Source: Cydia pomonella
Taxonomy: Eukaryota; Arthropoda; Insecta; Lepidoptera; Tortricidae
NCBI RefSeq assembly: GCF_033807575.1
Contig: NC_084703.1
Location: 930,001-994,000, forward strand
Length of the DNA: 64,000 nucleotides
Direction of reading: 5' to 3'
Shown here: positions 1 to 12,700 of the stretch, piece after piece
How the letters are laid out: each line of letters begins with the position of its first letter
Position numbering within the stretch: position 1 is the first letter of the stretch
Notes under the pieces: model-generated
The model's database searches: none
The model's input: the letters and a program-made list of their open reading frames with translations, nothing else
What the model was told of the DNA's origin: nothing
Translations under genes and position numbers: made by a program

Positions 1-113
1 AACCTTACACGGCAGGAATATTTGGCTGCGGTTTTTATGTAAGGTGGGGGTATGAGATTCACAGTGGCCATACCTCTCTTTTGGACGTAGTTTAAGGACA
101 TACCCGGGTCCGA
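1..113 (-). mobile_element. Bm1-like SINE fragment
   Basis: The end bearing TTTAAGGACATACCCGGGTC is present; the rest lies off the left edge or is deleted. Confidence 0.7.
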
Positions 114-599
114 AAAAAGAAAGTCTCTGCAGTTACCTTTTGCCGACTATTCCTTATGCGGATGCATCTCAATTGACTAGAAGTAGGTTAAACTTGACTT
201 ATTTATGTGGTTAGATGTTTATCTGGAGCCAAACTGATGTGAATTTCATAATGTGTCTCTGTTTGTTGCAATGAGAATGTGTTGATCTTTTGATATCATA
301 AGTGAAACCTATCACTAAGCAATAAACATATTATTATTATTTGTATGTCTCTTACAAATTCTCGGGACCATTGGGTAAGACAATTTACTCTAAAAGTAAT
401 GTGACACCAATCGATGATTATCCCTGTTCACACTATAGCAGTGCACCCACGGACAAGCCCCGGTTAGTGTAGGACTATAGTAAGAAAAAGGTACAAAAAG
501 AAACCGGGCTATTGGGTTGAGTTGCTAGTGGACTGGTAACCGAGACTATGGAGGTGACTATGGCACCTGCCCTGATCATATGTTAAAAAACACGAAAAA
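114..599. other. Unassigned AT-rich stretch
   Basis: No gene or known repeat is recognised. 401-590 is less AT-rich but I see no open frame of interest. Confidence 0.4.
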
Positions 600-935
600 T
601 GGACAGGTGGTGACTCGCCAACTCACAATATGGGTCCCCGAAAACGGCCGCTCGCACGGAGCGACAAGGGGACAACATTGCGTGAGCGGCTCAGGGTGTG
701 GAGAGGTGTGCGCCGCTTTCTACCCAGTGGCTGTCAGCAGCCACTGTGCCAACTCGCGTCTTATGCATATTTCACTTCCACCCTGCGAGCATATAGCTCT
801 GACACCCCACTCTGGACGGCCGGCAAAGGCAAGCCAGAGGTGAGAGTCCTGCGGCCCCTGCTCAGTGTTCACTCCAGCCGGCCAATGAAGGCAAGCCGGA
901 GAGATATTATTATTATTATTATAGCCTTTATTGCT
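600..935 (+). mobile_element. GC-rich repeat ending in (TTA)n, probable LINE 3' end
   Basis: A GC-rich block with GGCCGGCAAAGGCAAGCCAG and a second GGCAAGCCGG ends in ATTATTATTATTATTA at 906-921. A microsatellite tail after a GC-rich 3' region suggests a non-LTR element. No protein is recognised. Confidence 0.4.
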
Positions 936-939
936 GGAC

Positions 940-1045
940 ACTTGGCGAGGAAAACGGCCGAGGCACGTCTACACTGGCCGTTTTGTGCGCGAGGAAATAT
1001 CCTCGCACATAAGTGCTCGCTCGCGCGCTCTGTGTGAACCCGCCT
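940..1045. repeat. CG-rich dispersed repeat, copy 1
   Basis: GGCACGTCTACACTGGCCGT and GTGCGCGAGGAAATATCCTC recur at 38455-38610. Confidence 0.6.
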
Positions 1046-1394
1046 ATTCAAAAAGAAAAATATCCCGTCCCCCGATATTTGGAGGACAAAATTCAATTCA
1101 GCTGTTAATTCATGATTAATAAGAAAAAAATAATTATAAAATAATATATTTTTTTATATTCAAAAACCCCCTATGCTATATTACGCCAAAGAAACCCATT
1201 TCATGCCAAAATGCCGTACATCATTTTGGAAAAGAGCTGATACTCTGCAAACTGCTGAATCGATTTCTATAGAATATAGCTAAGAACCTCTGTAAGGAAA
1301 CTCACTTACACATAAGGAAAACCGCATGGGAATCGGTCCATCCATTGGAGAGTCCATCTTTTTTCCGTCGGGGGTTAAAAACATGACAAGGTGA

Positions 1395-1707
1395 AAGATC
1401 ATCATCGTCCTCACGTTGTGCCGGCATTTTGCCACGGCTCATGGGAGACTGGGGTCCGCTTGGCAACTAATCCTAAGAATTGGCACTAGTATTTACAAAA
1501 GCGACTGCCATCTGACCTTCCAACCCGAGGGTAAGGGCCTTATTGGGATTAGTCCGGTTTCCTCACGATGTTTTCCTTCACCGAAAAGCGACTGGTAAAT
1601 ATCAAATGATATTGCGTACATAAGTTCCGAAAAACTCATTGGTACGGACCCGCGACCCCCTGATTGCAAGTCACACACTCTTACCGCTAGGCCACCAGCG
1701 CTTCTTT
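1395..1707 (-). mobile_element. tRNA-derived SINE (family B)
   Basis: The minus-strand head GCGCTGGTGGCCTAGCGGTA is followed by a body with CCAGTCGCTTTTCGGTGAAG and an end near CCGGCACAACGTGAGGACGA. It is the same family as 41806-42130. Confidence 0.8.
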
Positions 1708-2047
1708 TGACAAGGTGAAAGATAATTTACAAGTAAGTCTAGTTCTAGTAGGTATATTTTCTCGCGTATCTTTCACAGAACCAATTCATTTGAAGTATTA
1801 AATAGACCTAGTTGACAACAGGAGTGTCATTAAAGAAGCTCATGGCATTTGAAACTTTCTTACCACGGCCTAAGGCTTATTATTGGTCGAGCCACAGTCG
1901 TCTATTGGCCTACTTTTTACGTTGAACCTCTTAACGTCGTCCACATTCCATATAGAGTTGATAAGAACGCGAGTCTTTTAAGTCTAAATTGATTGATTTT
2001 GCGATTGTTATATATGTATATTGTTAATACGTATATGTAATACGTAT

Positions 2048-2366
2048 GACGACCGGTTTGCCCTAGTGGGTAGTGACCCTGCCTACGAAGCTGATGGTCC
2101 CGGGTTCAAATCCTGGTAAGGGCATGTATTTGTGTGATGAGCATGGATATTTGTTCCTGAGAGTCATGGGTGTTTTCTATGTATTTAAGTATTTATAAAT
2201 ATTTATATATTATATAATATCGTTGTCTAAGTACCCTCAACACAAGCCTTATTGAGCTTACTGTGGGACTAAGTCAATTTGTGTAATAATGTCCTATAAT
2301 AATATTTATGTCCTATAATAATACGTTTCATGTGCTGTTGGTTTTCAAATAAATAAATAATTAATA
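2048..2366 (+). mobile_element. tRNA-derived SINE (family A), full length
   Basis: GACGACCGGTTTGCCCTAGT head, GGGTTCAAATCC B box, then GTCAATTTGTGTAATAATGT near the AT-rich 3' end. Confidence 0.85.
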
Positions 2367-2810
2367 ATAAATTTGAAGAACTCCAATCGTTATTACGCGA
2401 CTACACGTTTAAAAAACTTCCGAGGTTATTAAGTCCCGAGTCGTCCTTTATTGAGTTGTTTAAGCACAACTTAACGCTTTTCCAGGCATTACGATTTATC
2501 GACAACATACGCACCAAAAGAATTTCAAACATAGCCATCCGATTTAAGGTTCAAATTAGATTGCACTTTCGCAAAATGTGAGTTGTCTTCAACTTAATCA
2601 TCAAAGCTGGATTAATGGGAATATATTTGAATTTTTTGGGAAAACCTTGTAGATTGGTACGGCCTGGAAAAGGGGTAAAAAGACTCTAGTATTCCAATAA
2701 AGATTTCGTCAAAAATGTTATAGACATAGGAAAATTGTAATTTTTTAAAATGATTTGTGTATAACCCATGAATTGAATGTGGAAACTGTTAAGAGGGGAC
2801 GTAATGTTGT

Positions 2811-3185
2811 AGACCCGGGTATGTCCTTAAACTACGTCCAAAATGAGGGGTATGGGCATTGTGAATGTCATCTAGCTGTAAGTCATCTCGCGGCACAGCA
2901 CAGCGGATGTCATTCCAGATCTAGAGCAGAGCCCAACTGGGGAAGTACCTCCACCTTACAGAAAACCGCAGCCAAATAACACTAGACCCTACTCATAGTG
3001 TTGTGTTCCTGCCGGTGAGTAAGGTTGCCAGAGCTTGACGAGGGTGTGGAGTGTTAGTGTTAGGCTCGGCAACCCGCATGTCACTGCTCTGAAGTTGCCG
3101 GCACCCATAGACTACGGAGACTTACCATCAGACGGGCCGTATGCTTAAACAAGCAAACACGTAGACGTAACGACGTAGTATAAAA
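2811..3185 (+). mobile_element. Bm1-like SINE, near full length
   Basis: It runs from GACCCGGGTATGTCCTTAAA to GACGTAGTATAAAA. The GACGGGCCGTATGCTT region resembles what I recall of lepidopteran Bm1; the family name is tentative. Confidence 0.75.
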
Positions 3186-3195
3186 CAGTACTTCT

Positions 3196-3386
3196 GTACC
3201 TCTAGTGTAACTTTGATCGACATCATAACGTGACGAACGCGTTTGCGTTAAGTCTCATTTTGTATAGGATTTTGAGGTTCCAACACGTCCCGCTTGGCGC
3301 GCTCTTTCGAAATCCAATACAAAATGAGACTAAACGCAAACGCGTACGTCACGTTTGGAAATCGAATTTATTTACACTAGGGGTAC
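3196..3386. mobile_element. Palindromic MITE 'gtacccctagtg', copy 1 (191 bp)
   Basis: Ends GTACCTCTAGTGTAA and TTTACACTAGGGGTAC. The inner arms AAGTCTCATTTTGTATAGGA and TACAAAATGAGACTAAACGC also pair. Confidence 0.9.
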
Positions 3387-3700
3387 TGACACTACTGACC
3401 AGCGGATACATTAGAAACTATTTCGGCCGAACTCATTTTAAGATAACTCAATGTCGTTTAACTTCTTGTAGCGTGTTTATTTTTAGATGGTATGTTTATG
3501 TCATAGTCATAACGAATAGCACATATAGTATACCAAATACCATCCTTTTCGAACTCGTTAAATATCGTAAGGGACAACATGAATAATGCTTTATTGTTTT
3601 TACCAATACCTATGCCATGACGTCAACTGTATTTAGGCGCGATGTTGCATTAAAAAGAATGACATCTTATTTCAATGTCTGTAGTGTCGTTATTCCATTG

Positions 3701-3824
3701 TACAGTCGCCATCAGATATATCGCAGCGGCCGAGGTTCTCACAAATATCTATACACGTAAGGCGTTAGAGTGCGTGTTGAGATATTTTTGAGTACGACGG
3801 CCGCTCCGATATATGGCGACTGTA
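3701..3824. mobile_element. Palindromic MITE 'tacagtcgccat'
   Basis: TACAGTCGCCATCAGATATA on the left pairs with TATATGGCGACTGTA on the right; GCGGCCG and CGGCCGC are inner arms. Confidence 0.8.
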
Positions 3825-4674
3825 TGTTTAAACAGTTTATGAAGTTAAATGGGATCTTGTCACAGAAGGCCGATCATATATTTCTTTTATTGTACTAAAT
3901 TATTTGGTACCTAATTGATTGTGACACGGTTCCATATTGTTCTGATCGGCAAACAACGTTATTGTGCGTAGATTTGAATAATTATTACGTATTTGCAAAC
4001 GGAAGGCGTAAAAGTAAACAATAATACATTTGTGTTTTTGCTTTAGGTGCGATTCTCATGACGCAACCGGGTGGAAATCGTGCATATTTTGCGATCGGCT
4101 CATTATAAGATCTAAGATCTTTAGATTCTTTCGAGCAATTTCGAGAAATATGATTTTAGGCCGAATGAAATGGCAAACCAGCGAATCCCGAATGAAACTC
4201 CATCTTTCACCAAATGAATGGCACCCCGAGAAGGGGCACGTATGATATGGTTGGACGCTATGAAGATATCGGCTGGCGGCAGTCTGCGCCGTGCAGTCCA
4301 CATGGCTTTTGACAAAACACATGTGGTAGTCCTCACACATCCTCAGTAATGAGGGAACGAGAAAGAAGACTATAAAATCTGCAGATTTATCGAGGTCGGC
4401 ACATTTTGTGACTTGAAGTTGTAGGCGGTCTCAAAGCTCGGAAACCGGTTAAATTTCCAAACAGTTATCATGTACTTAACGCAAAACCGAGCTCAAAAAC
4501 CGTTATTTTTAAACCATTTTTATGAGAACAGTTGTTGTCAAATTAACCGGTTTAGAGCAATAATCGGTTTCTTCCTATGTCGGTGTCTATGTTTACGTAC
4601 ACGACCAGGCTAGTCTGCCGTTTCGTCGCTCATCGAATAAAAGGGTTTTTTTAGGTTACAATACCAATACTTTG

Positions 4675-4934
4675 ACGACCAGTCTGGCCTAGTGAGTAGT
4701 GACCCTGCCTATGAAGCCGATGGTCCCGGGTTCAAATCCTGGTAAGGGCATTTATTTGTGTGATGAGCACGGATATTTGTTCCCGAGTCTTGGGTGTTTT
4801 CTATGTATTTAAGTATTTATACATATTTATATATTATATATATCGTTGTCTGAGTACTCACAACACAAGCCTTCTTGAACTTACTGTAGCGCTTAGTCAA
4901 TTTGTGTAATAATGTCTTATAATATATAATATAA
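4675..4934 (+). mobile_element. tRNA-derived SINE (family A)
   Basis: Same head with GACGACCAGTCTGGCC, same B box and same 3' region. Confidence 0.85.
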
Positions 4935-5384
4935 TTAAAGTTCTTAAAACGTTCGCGTTCTTATAAAAGTTCGGAGGAAAGCAGAAATAAACCGGTATTT
5001 TACCAACCGGTTTCGAGCCTTGGGCAGCCTAACCTTTTGACCGCCACCGTCGGCTATGGCCGACATCTGAAATATTTGCCAAGGACGCCAACGACGGCTA
5101 CAGCCGACAGTTTCGCCAATGCAATAGGGACTAACGCGGGACTCCGTAAAGTTCAATTTCGTTTAAATAATCGTGATCGCCTGCGTCCAGGGCACGGAAA
5201 GTTCCTTCGCTGTCTGGCGTTCAAGAGCCTAATAATGTGGGGCGGGATAATAAATTTGGTCTACAAATATGATATATATTTAATCAGGCATGCGACTCTG
5301 CTCGGTCAATAGAAATCGTGCCATAGCACCTTCATTTCACATTATAATTGTCATAGTTCTGGTTTTGTCTCTAACTCCTTTACC

Positions 5385-5805
5385 GTTCAGGCGATCCGGC
5401 TTTGGAATGATCTCCCACTCAACATCAGAAAGGCTCAAACCAAGCTCTCGTTTAAGCGTATGTTGCGCAAGCACTTTTTCGACAAGCTCTCTGGTTAATT
5501 GTCCTTCGTAGTCATAGTATTTTTTGCACTGGGTACATAAATTAATATATATGTATGTATATTTATTTATAGTATATTTATGTAAGTTTATAACCGTTAG
5601 TATATATTATTTATCGCTATTTTGCTTGTTTTAAGTTACTTATTCTGTTTTTTTTTTTGTTTAATGCCTGCACGTACTACTGTTTCTGTTTAGCCTGATG
5701 GTTGACTGGTAGAGAATGCCTTTAGGCATTAAGTTCGCCATTTGTACTTTATTTGTTATATTGTGCAATAAAGTTTAAATAAATAAATAAATAAATAAAT
5801 ATAAT
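5385..5805 (+). pseudogene. LINE 3' end with (AAAT)n tail
   Basis: Reading FRRSGFGM in one frame and WNDLPLNIRKAQTKLSFKRM then LRKHFFDKLSG-stop in the next gives a typical LINE ORF2 C-terminus. It is followed by a 3'UTR ending GTGCAATAAAGTTTAAATAA. Confidence 0.75.
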
Positions 5806-6783
5806 TATAGCAACAGGTAGCAAAGTTTATCAAACACGGAATAGCTAGTAAACAGATAAATAACTGTACCGTCATACTTGACATGACAAGATAACGTTTG
5901 ACATGACAACATTTGCGAATAAATTTTCTAATTTATTAATTTCAACATGATCACGTTTAAGGTCAATGTGTTGCCACATCGTCGCTTCAGACTTTTCTTA
6001 AGTGAGTTTCACTGTACACCGTAATTTTACTATGATTATACTAGCTTCTGTCCGCGCGGTTTAAATATGAATAGGTAAGAGACAGAGAGTAGGGATTTAA
6101 CGCAGTAAATCGGATAAAACATGTTCGATTCATATTAAGCGGGTTCATCTGTGGGTTGTTGTGACACTATTTGACTTTGTCAGTGATTTAGTGCGGTTAT
6201 AAACTGACGTGACAGATGCTGAGACCGTCTAAGCATAGAGTTCTCACTCCATACAAAACACTTAATATTTTCGTAGCCCTCCGTACGCCGAACTCCCGCA
6301 GCGGGAGGGAAATAAAATGGCCACATCTGCTGGCATCCATTTTGTACATTTTGCCGAGTCTGGCGGGGGCTGGGCGGGCCAATACGCCATCGCCCAATTA
6401 AACACGGAATTATGAAGTTACTGTAATCCTAAATTTGTTGACGATACTGACAAACTGTAGCCTATCCTTGTCTAATGCTCTAGCTTTGGTATGTCAGAAC
6501 AGTACAGACCTAATTTTTGGCACTTAAGTTTCCCTCAAGAGAGAGTACCTAAAATTGTCCCGCAGCGGGACACCGGCAGACAAGCCGAAGCTTCGTGGCA
6601 GCAGCGGGAGAAAGGCATACATTCAGACCTGTACACAATGGCATCTGACACACGAAGCGATAGTCGACATCTAGCGTCAAGTAGCGCATTTATCAGTACT
6701 GCTGCTTGACACTAGGTGTGATTATTTACAAACTATACGTTACATTTCAAATTTACAACTGCGTTTGATTAACAGTGATCAAG
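5806..6783. promoter_or_regulatory. Upstream region of the MDR gene
   Basis: It should contain the promoter and any 5'UTR exon. 6655-6712 carries GACATCTAGCGTCAAGTAGC and its inverse CTGCTTGACACTAG, a hairpin fragment shared with 22855-22900. No TATA box is convincingly placed. Confidence 0.4.
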
Positions 6784-9700
6784 ATGAGCAAGCTGTGCCG
6801 CCAGGTGTCCATCGAGTCCCCCGGGCCCACGCTGAAGGAGTGCGTGTTCAGCTTCGACGTGCCCGTGCCCGAGGTGCCCATGTACGGCGCGAGGATCCGG
6901 GTCGCGTACGCCGGCGCCTGCTACAGGTAACAACTACCCACCAGCGCTCAGTGTCCATCGGCCCCGGGCCCACGCTGAAGGAGTGCGTATTCTGTTTCGA
7001 CGTGCCCATGTACCTACGGTGCGAGGATCTGCGTCGCGCACGCCTGCGCCTGCTACAAGTAACAACTACCCACCAGCGCTCAGTGTCCATCGGCCCCGGG
7101 TCCACGCTGAAGGAGTCCGTATTCAGTTTCGACGTGCTCATGTACCTACGGCGCGAGGATCTGCGTCGTGTACACCTACGCCTGCTACATGTAACAAGTA
7201 CCCACCAGCGCTCAGTGTCCATCGGCCCAGGGCCCACGCTGAAGGAGTGCGTGCTCAGTTTCGACGTGCCCGTGCCCATGTATGGTTCACCCTCACACTC
7301 TAGAACTTAAACGGTGGCACACTGGTCGGTTTAAGAGGAATTTCCTCCCGCGGGGTAAAGAACAATGGTACTACAATTATCTACAGTAAAACTCTTATCA
7401 TAGGGACCGTGCGCGTTGGAGGGTCTGCCAACTTGTGGCCTGAATCGGAAACATACACATGTATCGTCAGACGTAAAAGTGCATGGCGACTTTATCAATA
7501 AATTCATTCGTAATTACTCCATGCAATTTCGCAGCTTACTGTACACTGACACTTCACGCCAAAGCAAGTGCTGCTATCTGCCGTTATCGTTTTCTTATGC
7601 ATGGTATTCTGCCATCTTGTGGGCTACATTGTTTCAAAGCTAAGGTACTGTGATTGACACGTTGAGAAATAGATGACGGTTTAAATTTTAATGCTGTGTG
7701 TTTATTTTTCTTTTATAAGTTTTGATGTAATATACAGCTTGAGTTGAACATTTTTGGACGTGTCACAAATAATTTCGCTGCTAGTGTTTATAATTAGCCA
7801 CACCTAAAAGGCTTGGATGTTAACGTTCTAGGGCGAACCGCACCCGTTCCGCGTCCGTGTGTTCGACATCTTCCGTCTCGTCCATCGGCAGCCTGTCGGG
7901 TGAGATGGAGAACTTCGGGTTTCACACCTCGACACCTGCACATATAGGTAAAAAAGATTTCAAGATTATAATATGCTTCGCAGTTGGTTCCATGACATCA
8001 AGTTTGGATTGGCATCATAGTCGTGAGAACTCTTCAAGTATATTTTGTACACTATAGTTCGTGTCATCCACGATGACACGCAGATTTGTCATATCTAACC
8101 ATTAATAACATGGGATTACGCGTCCAGGCACGCGTCTTCGTGAGTGACACGATCTATAATTGTTAATTCAGTATTTTTATAGCAACTCGTAAAATGCTCT
8201 CGGAAATCACGATGCGTACTGGTTGCCTGAAAATAAAGATTTTTCACTTAAACTTTTTAGCGTGAACATTTGTGTTTTTTGTTCAAAGTTAATTCTGTTG
8301 TTCTAAAGTTAATTCCTTAATGACTGTTACTATTTTTAATTTGAACCTTGTTGTATAGTAAATTGGGATGAATATCATTTGTTTATGCAAGGTTCTAATA
8401 GATTGAAACGGAGTTTATGTAATACACAATGGAGCTTACAAAGTTAATGCATTGCAGACATTGGATTCTGACAAAACCAGGATCATTTGAGACGCTTAAA
8501 AACACACAAACTTAATCTTCAGTGACATTGTTATAGGATTACGCGACGGGGCCCTTTTCCCTGGCTACGAGGTGGCTGGAGTGGTTGACGCCATCGGCAA
8601 GAATGCCGACACAGAAGGCATCAAAGAAGGCGACAGGATCGTTCTGTACCCGTACGAAGGTCAGCCATTCTTTATTCTTTTATAATTGCATACATGTAGC
8701 CGGAACAAAAGATATTAAATATTATATCAGGTTCATACATGCTACCCGATTCGGGTGTTGCAATAACTACACTAATTAACATACACACATATTATTCTAA
8801 CATTATACACATAAAATATACATGTTTACAAATTAAACTAAGTTCAAGTACTGTCCTCTACAAACTCATCGACAGAATAAAAAATTTTTTTTATTAGGTG
8901 CTTTTTAAGTTTCTTAATAAATATTGTTAAATTTTCCTCTGACTTAATATGGGCAGGGATTCTATTATAAAGTCGCCACAGCATAGTTTGGGCTGCTTCG
9001 AAATAATTGTGTACTTAATGCCTGTATTACTAGGTTGAGCTCTCTTCGGCGACTTTGAATTCGTCTGAATATGCGTGAATTTTTGCGCACGAAAGTTGCC
9101 AGTTCTAGCATATAGATGCCAGATAGTGTTAAAATTTCATAATCTTTGAAATATGGCCTACAGCTGGCACCTAATTTTAGCCAGTATACGGATGCATTTC
9201 TTTTGCATAACAATTAATTCATTTGCATCAGTGCTGTTTCCCCACATTATGATTCCGGAACGCAAACAAGAATGCACGTTCTCATCTTGCATGCTACCCT
9301 ATGAATTCCCAAATGTAACTGAGTTGCAGGCATGTCCTATATAATTCTAAGGTGCAGGACACCGGTCGTCAGCCTGTTCAAAACTTACTATTATGATGTA
9401 TTTGGGAGAATCAACTTTTTAGCGTCACTCATTGCCATGGTTACGATTAGTTGTCCAGGGGACAAAAGTTCATTGAAATACTGATTTTATGGTACTTAAA
9501 TGTATCAAACTTGCGTTTTTGTGGTCGTTATAACCAATGTCCATAATGGGCCCCCTACTAAGCATGTTAATAAAACGGCATACAACGTCTCTTCAAACAA
9601 ACTGTGCCACTGTTGGACAACGGGACAGGATAACAAAACAAAAAAAGTTGATTCACCCATTTGATTCTGGAATTTCTATACTACATGTTACAATTTTTGG

Positions 9701-12700
9701 GATAAAAGGCACTAAAAAGCACAATCAATAAGTTTTTGGCAAATATAACATTTTTGTTATAAGCTTTTGTCGCTGACTGAACTTTTCTTACCACAGGCAA
9801 CTAATACTCATCGAAACAATTGTAAAAACCCCAAACACAATTAAGTTGCGTTGTTTCATCACAGAGTTCCCATTCCCATCTCCTGTCTCCATCATTAGAT
9901 CAGCTCGATGGTACCATAATGTTGCGTGAATTACATATGTCTGCAAATTTTCAGCTCAATCTGATATCAGAAAGTGGTTAAAAAATGGTTTGCAAGATTT
10001 GAAAAAAAAAGTTGGTTACATACGAACATATAAAGTTAAGCAAGCTTGTAAAAATGAGTGTTTTCTTTAAATAATAAAATAACTTACTGCTTACAGACAT
10101 GTATACTTGTTAATAATGCAATTAATGGATATGATTTCTGTGCCAGTTCATGCATTCTCACAATGACAATCATTATGAAAGGCTAACTTAATTTTAGTAT
10201 AAGACTAGCACAACGTAATGAAATATTCGTTATTTAATTTCTAATTCAAACATTCCAGGAGTCCCCCACGGCTACGCGGACTACATAGTGGTCCCGGACT
10301 TTAAGTGCCTGGTGCGCGTGCCGCCCGAGCTGCCGCTGAGCGTGGCCGCCATGCTGCCCACCGGCGCGCTGCTCGCCATGAACACCGTCAACACGGGCAG
10401 CGACTGCCTGCACAAGATCCTGGAAGGTCAGTCAACACTGTAAAGTAGGGGGCCTAATACACTTCCCTGAGGCACACCTTATATTAGTACCTACTATTTC
10501 ATGCTCCACATGATCAAAGGCTTTGATCATGTCGTTAATTCTGGAAGGTCGCCATGAGCATCGTCAACACGGGCAGCGACTGCCTGCACAAGATCCTGGA
10601 AGGTCAGTCAACACTGTAAAGTAGGGGGCCTAATACACTTCCCTGAGGCACACCTTATATTAGTACCTACTATTTCATGCTCCACATGATCAAAGGCTTT
10701 GATCATGTCGTTAATTCTGGAAGGTCGCCATGAGCATCGTCAACACGGGCAGCGACTGCCTGCACAAGATCCTGGAAGGTCAGTCAACACTGTAAAGTAG
10801 GGGGCCTAATACACATCCCTGAGGCACACCTTATATTAGTACCTACTATTTAACGCTCCACATGATCAAAGGCTTTGATCATGTCGTTAATTCTGGAAGG
10901 TCGCCATGAGCATCGTCAACACGGGCAGCGACTGCCTGCACAAGATCCTGGAAGGTCAGTCAACATTGTAAAGTAGGGGGCCTAATACACTTCCCTGAGG
11001 CACACCTTATATTAGTACCTACTATTTCATGCTCCACATGATCAAAGGCTTAGGTTAGGTCATGTCGGTAATTCTGGTAGGTCACATGAACGCCGTCAAC
11101 AAGGGCAGCGTCGACGGGCGTGACATTTACGAGCATTACATCTAAAAAGTGAAGCTTTATATGTATTTATAAAACAGGGATCGGAACCGTTGTTTTGTAA
11201 AAAGTTCGAAATAACCATATATTTCGGTTCATTTTATACTCCAGTTGTATTTTCAGATAACAACTTCGTATTATTAGATTTCCTAATAGGGTTGTTTCCA
11301 TCTACAAATCTTAGGGCACAATTGTATCCCAATAAATTATTATGGATTATAAGAACATGTTAAACTACTTTTAGGGGACCTGTAATGACCATATTTTTGT
11401 AAATATTGAATTTAAAATATCTTTTGGCACACGTCACGTGACCAAACTCGAAACGTCATTGAAGATTCTGATGACGTCACAACTCTCGGATTGACACTGT
11501 TGACAGTTAGGCGATAAACAACAAATGACAAATGTCAGTTGACAGTTCGTATCTTCTACGTGTGTATGTAGTTATGTGTCAAACCGTAAACTGTGACGTC
11601 ACACAATTTTCAAAGAGCGTTTTGGGCGCGAAAGCATCTGTCAAAATATATTTTGTTAATTTAACATATTTAAAGCCGTTTTTAGTATAAAAGTAGAATT
11701 TTAGGGCAACTTTTAGTTAATATAGAACGTAATACAAGCGTTTCAAAAAATTGGAAACAACCCTATTAGAAATGAAGTAATTAACAGAGAACGAAAAAAT
11801 ACCGTTTTCGTTCCAAAAAAAAAAATACCGGTTTCCGATCCATGGTCAAGTTAAATACAGGAAATGTACAGTCAGCGAAAAAAGCTTGTGTCAAAAATGT
11901 TTTTTTTTTTTTTACTAAAACGTTATTAAAAAGGTCTTGACAGACGTAGACAACATTATATCGGATAACAATTTTTTTTTTTTATAAAAATAAATAAATA
12001 TTATACGATATCAGTACACAAATTGACTAAGTCCCACAGTAAGCTCAATAAGGCTTGTGTTGAGGGTACTTAGACAACGATATATATAATATATAAATAC
12101 ATATAAAACACCCATGACTCAGGAACAAATATCCATGCTCATCACACGAATAAATGCCCTTACCAGGATTTGAACCCGGGACCATCGGCTTCGTAGGCAG
12201 GGTCACTACCCACTAGGCCAAACTGGTCGTCAAACGTTTAAATGTGTATATTAACATTCCAGGGCCAGACCACAAGGACATAGCCACCGTCCTCATAGTC
12301 GGCACCGGCGGCCTTGCGCTCTGGGCCCTGCGCATAGCCAGCCACTACTTCCGCCAGTCCTGCTGGCACGACCGCGTGCGGATATCTGTCGCCACGCTCA
12401 ATGATGAAGGTTTCCTGTACGCCAAGGACAGCGAAGAGTGAGTATTGTCAAATTTTGTAGCCAAAGTAAATTTACTGCCATATTTAGACATATGATTAAA
12501 ACTTTTACAGTACATATGGTGCTACTTTACACTAAGCAAAAAGTATGGAAACAAGATTATATTTTAATAGAAAAGTGCGAATTTTTTAAGTGATGTAATA
12601 TATACTATTCATTAGAAACAAAATGGTAAATATAATAGTAGAACATTTTAATAGTACATTACGATACAAGTGCGAAAAATAGAAAATTCGAAACGAGTGT

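Noticed and set aside
6765..7310. 181-codon open frame as a separate protein
   Set aside because: It reads the MDR exon 1 copies in a shifted frame; repetition of the unit explains the openness.
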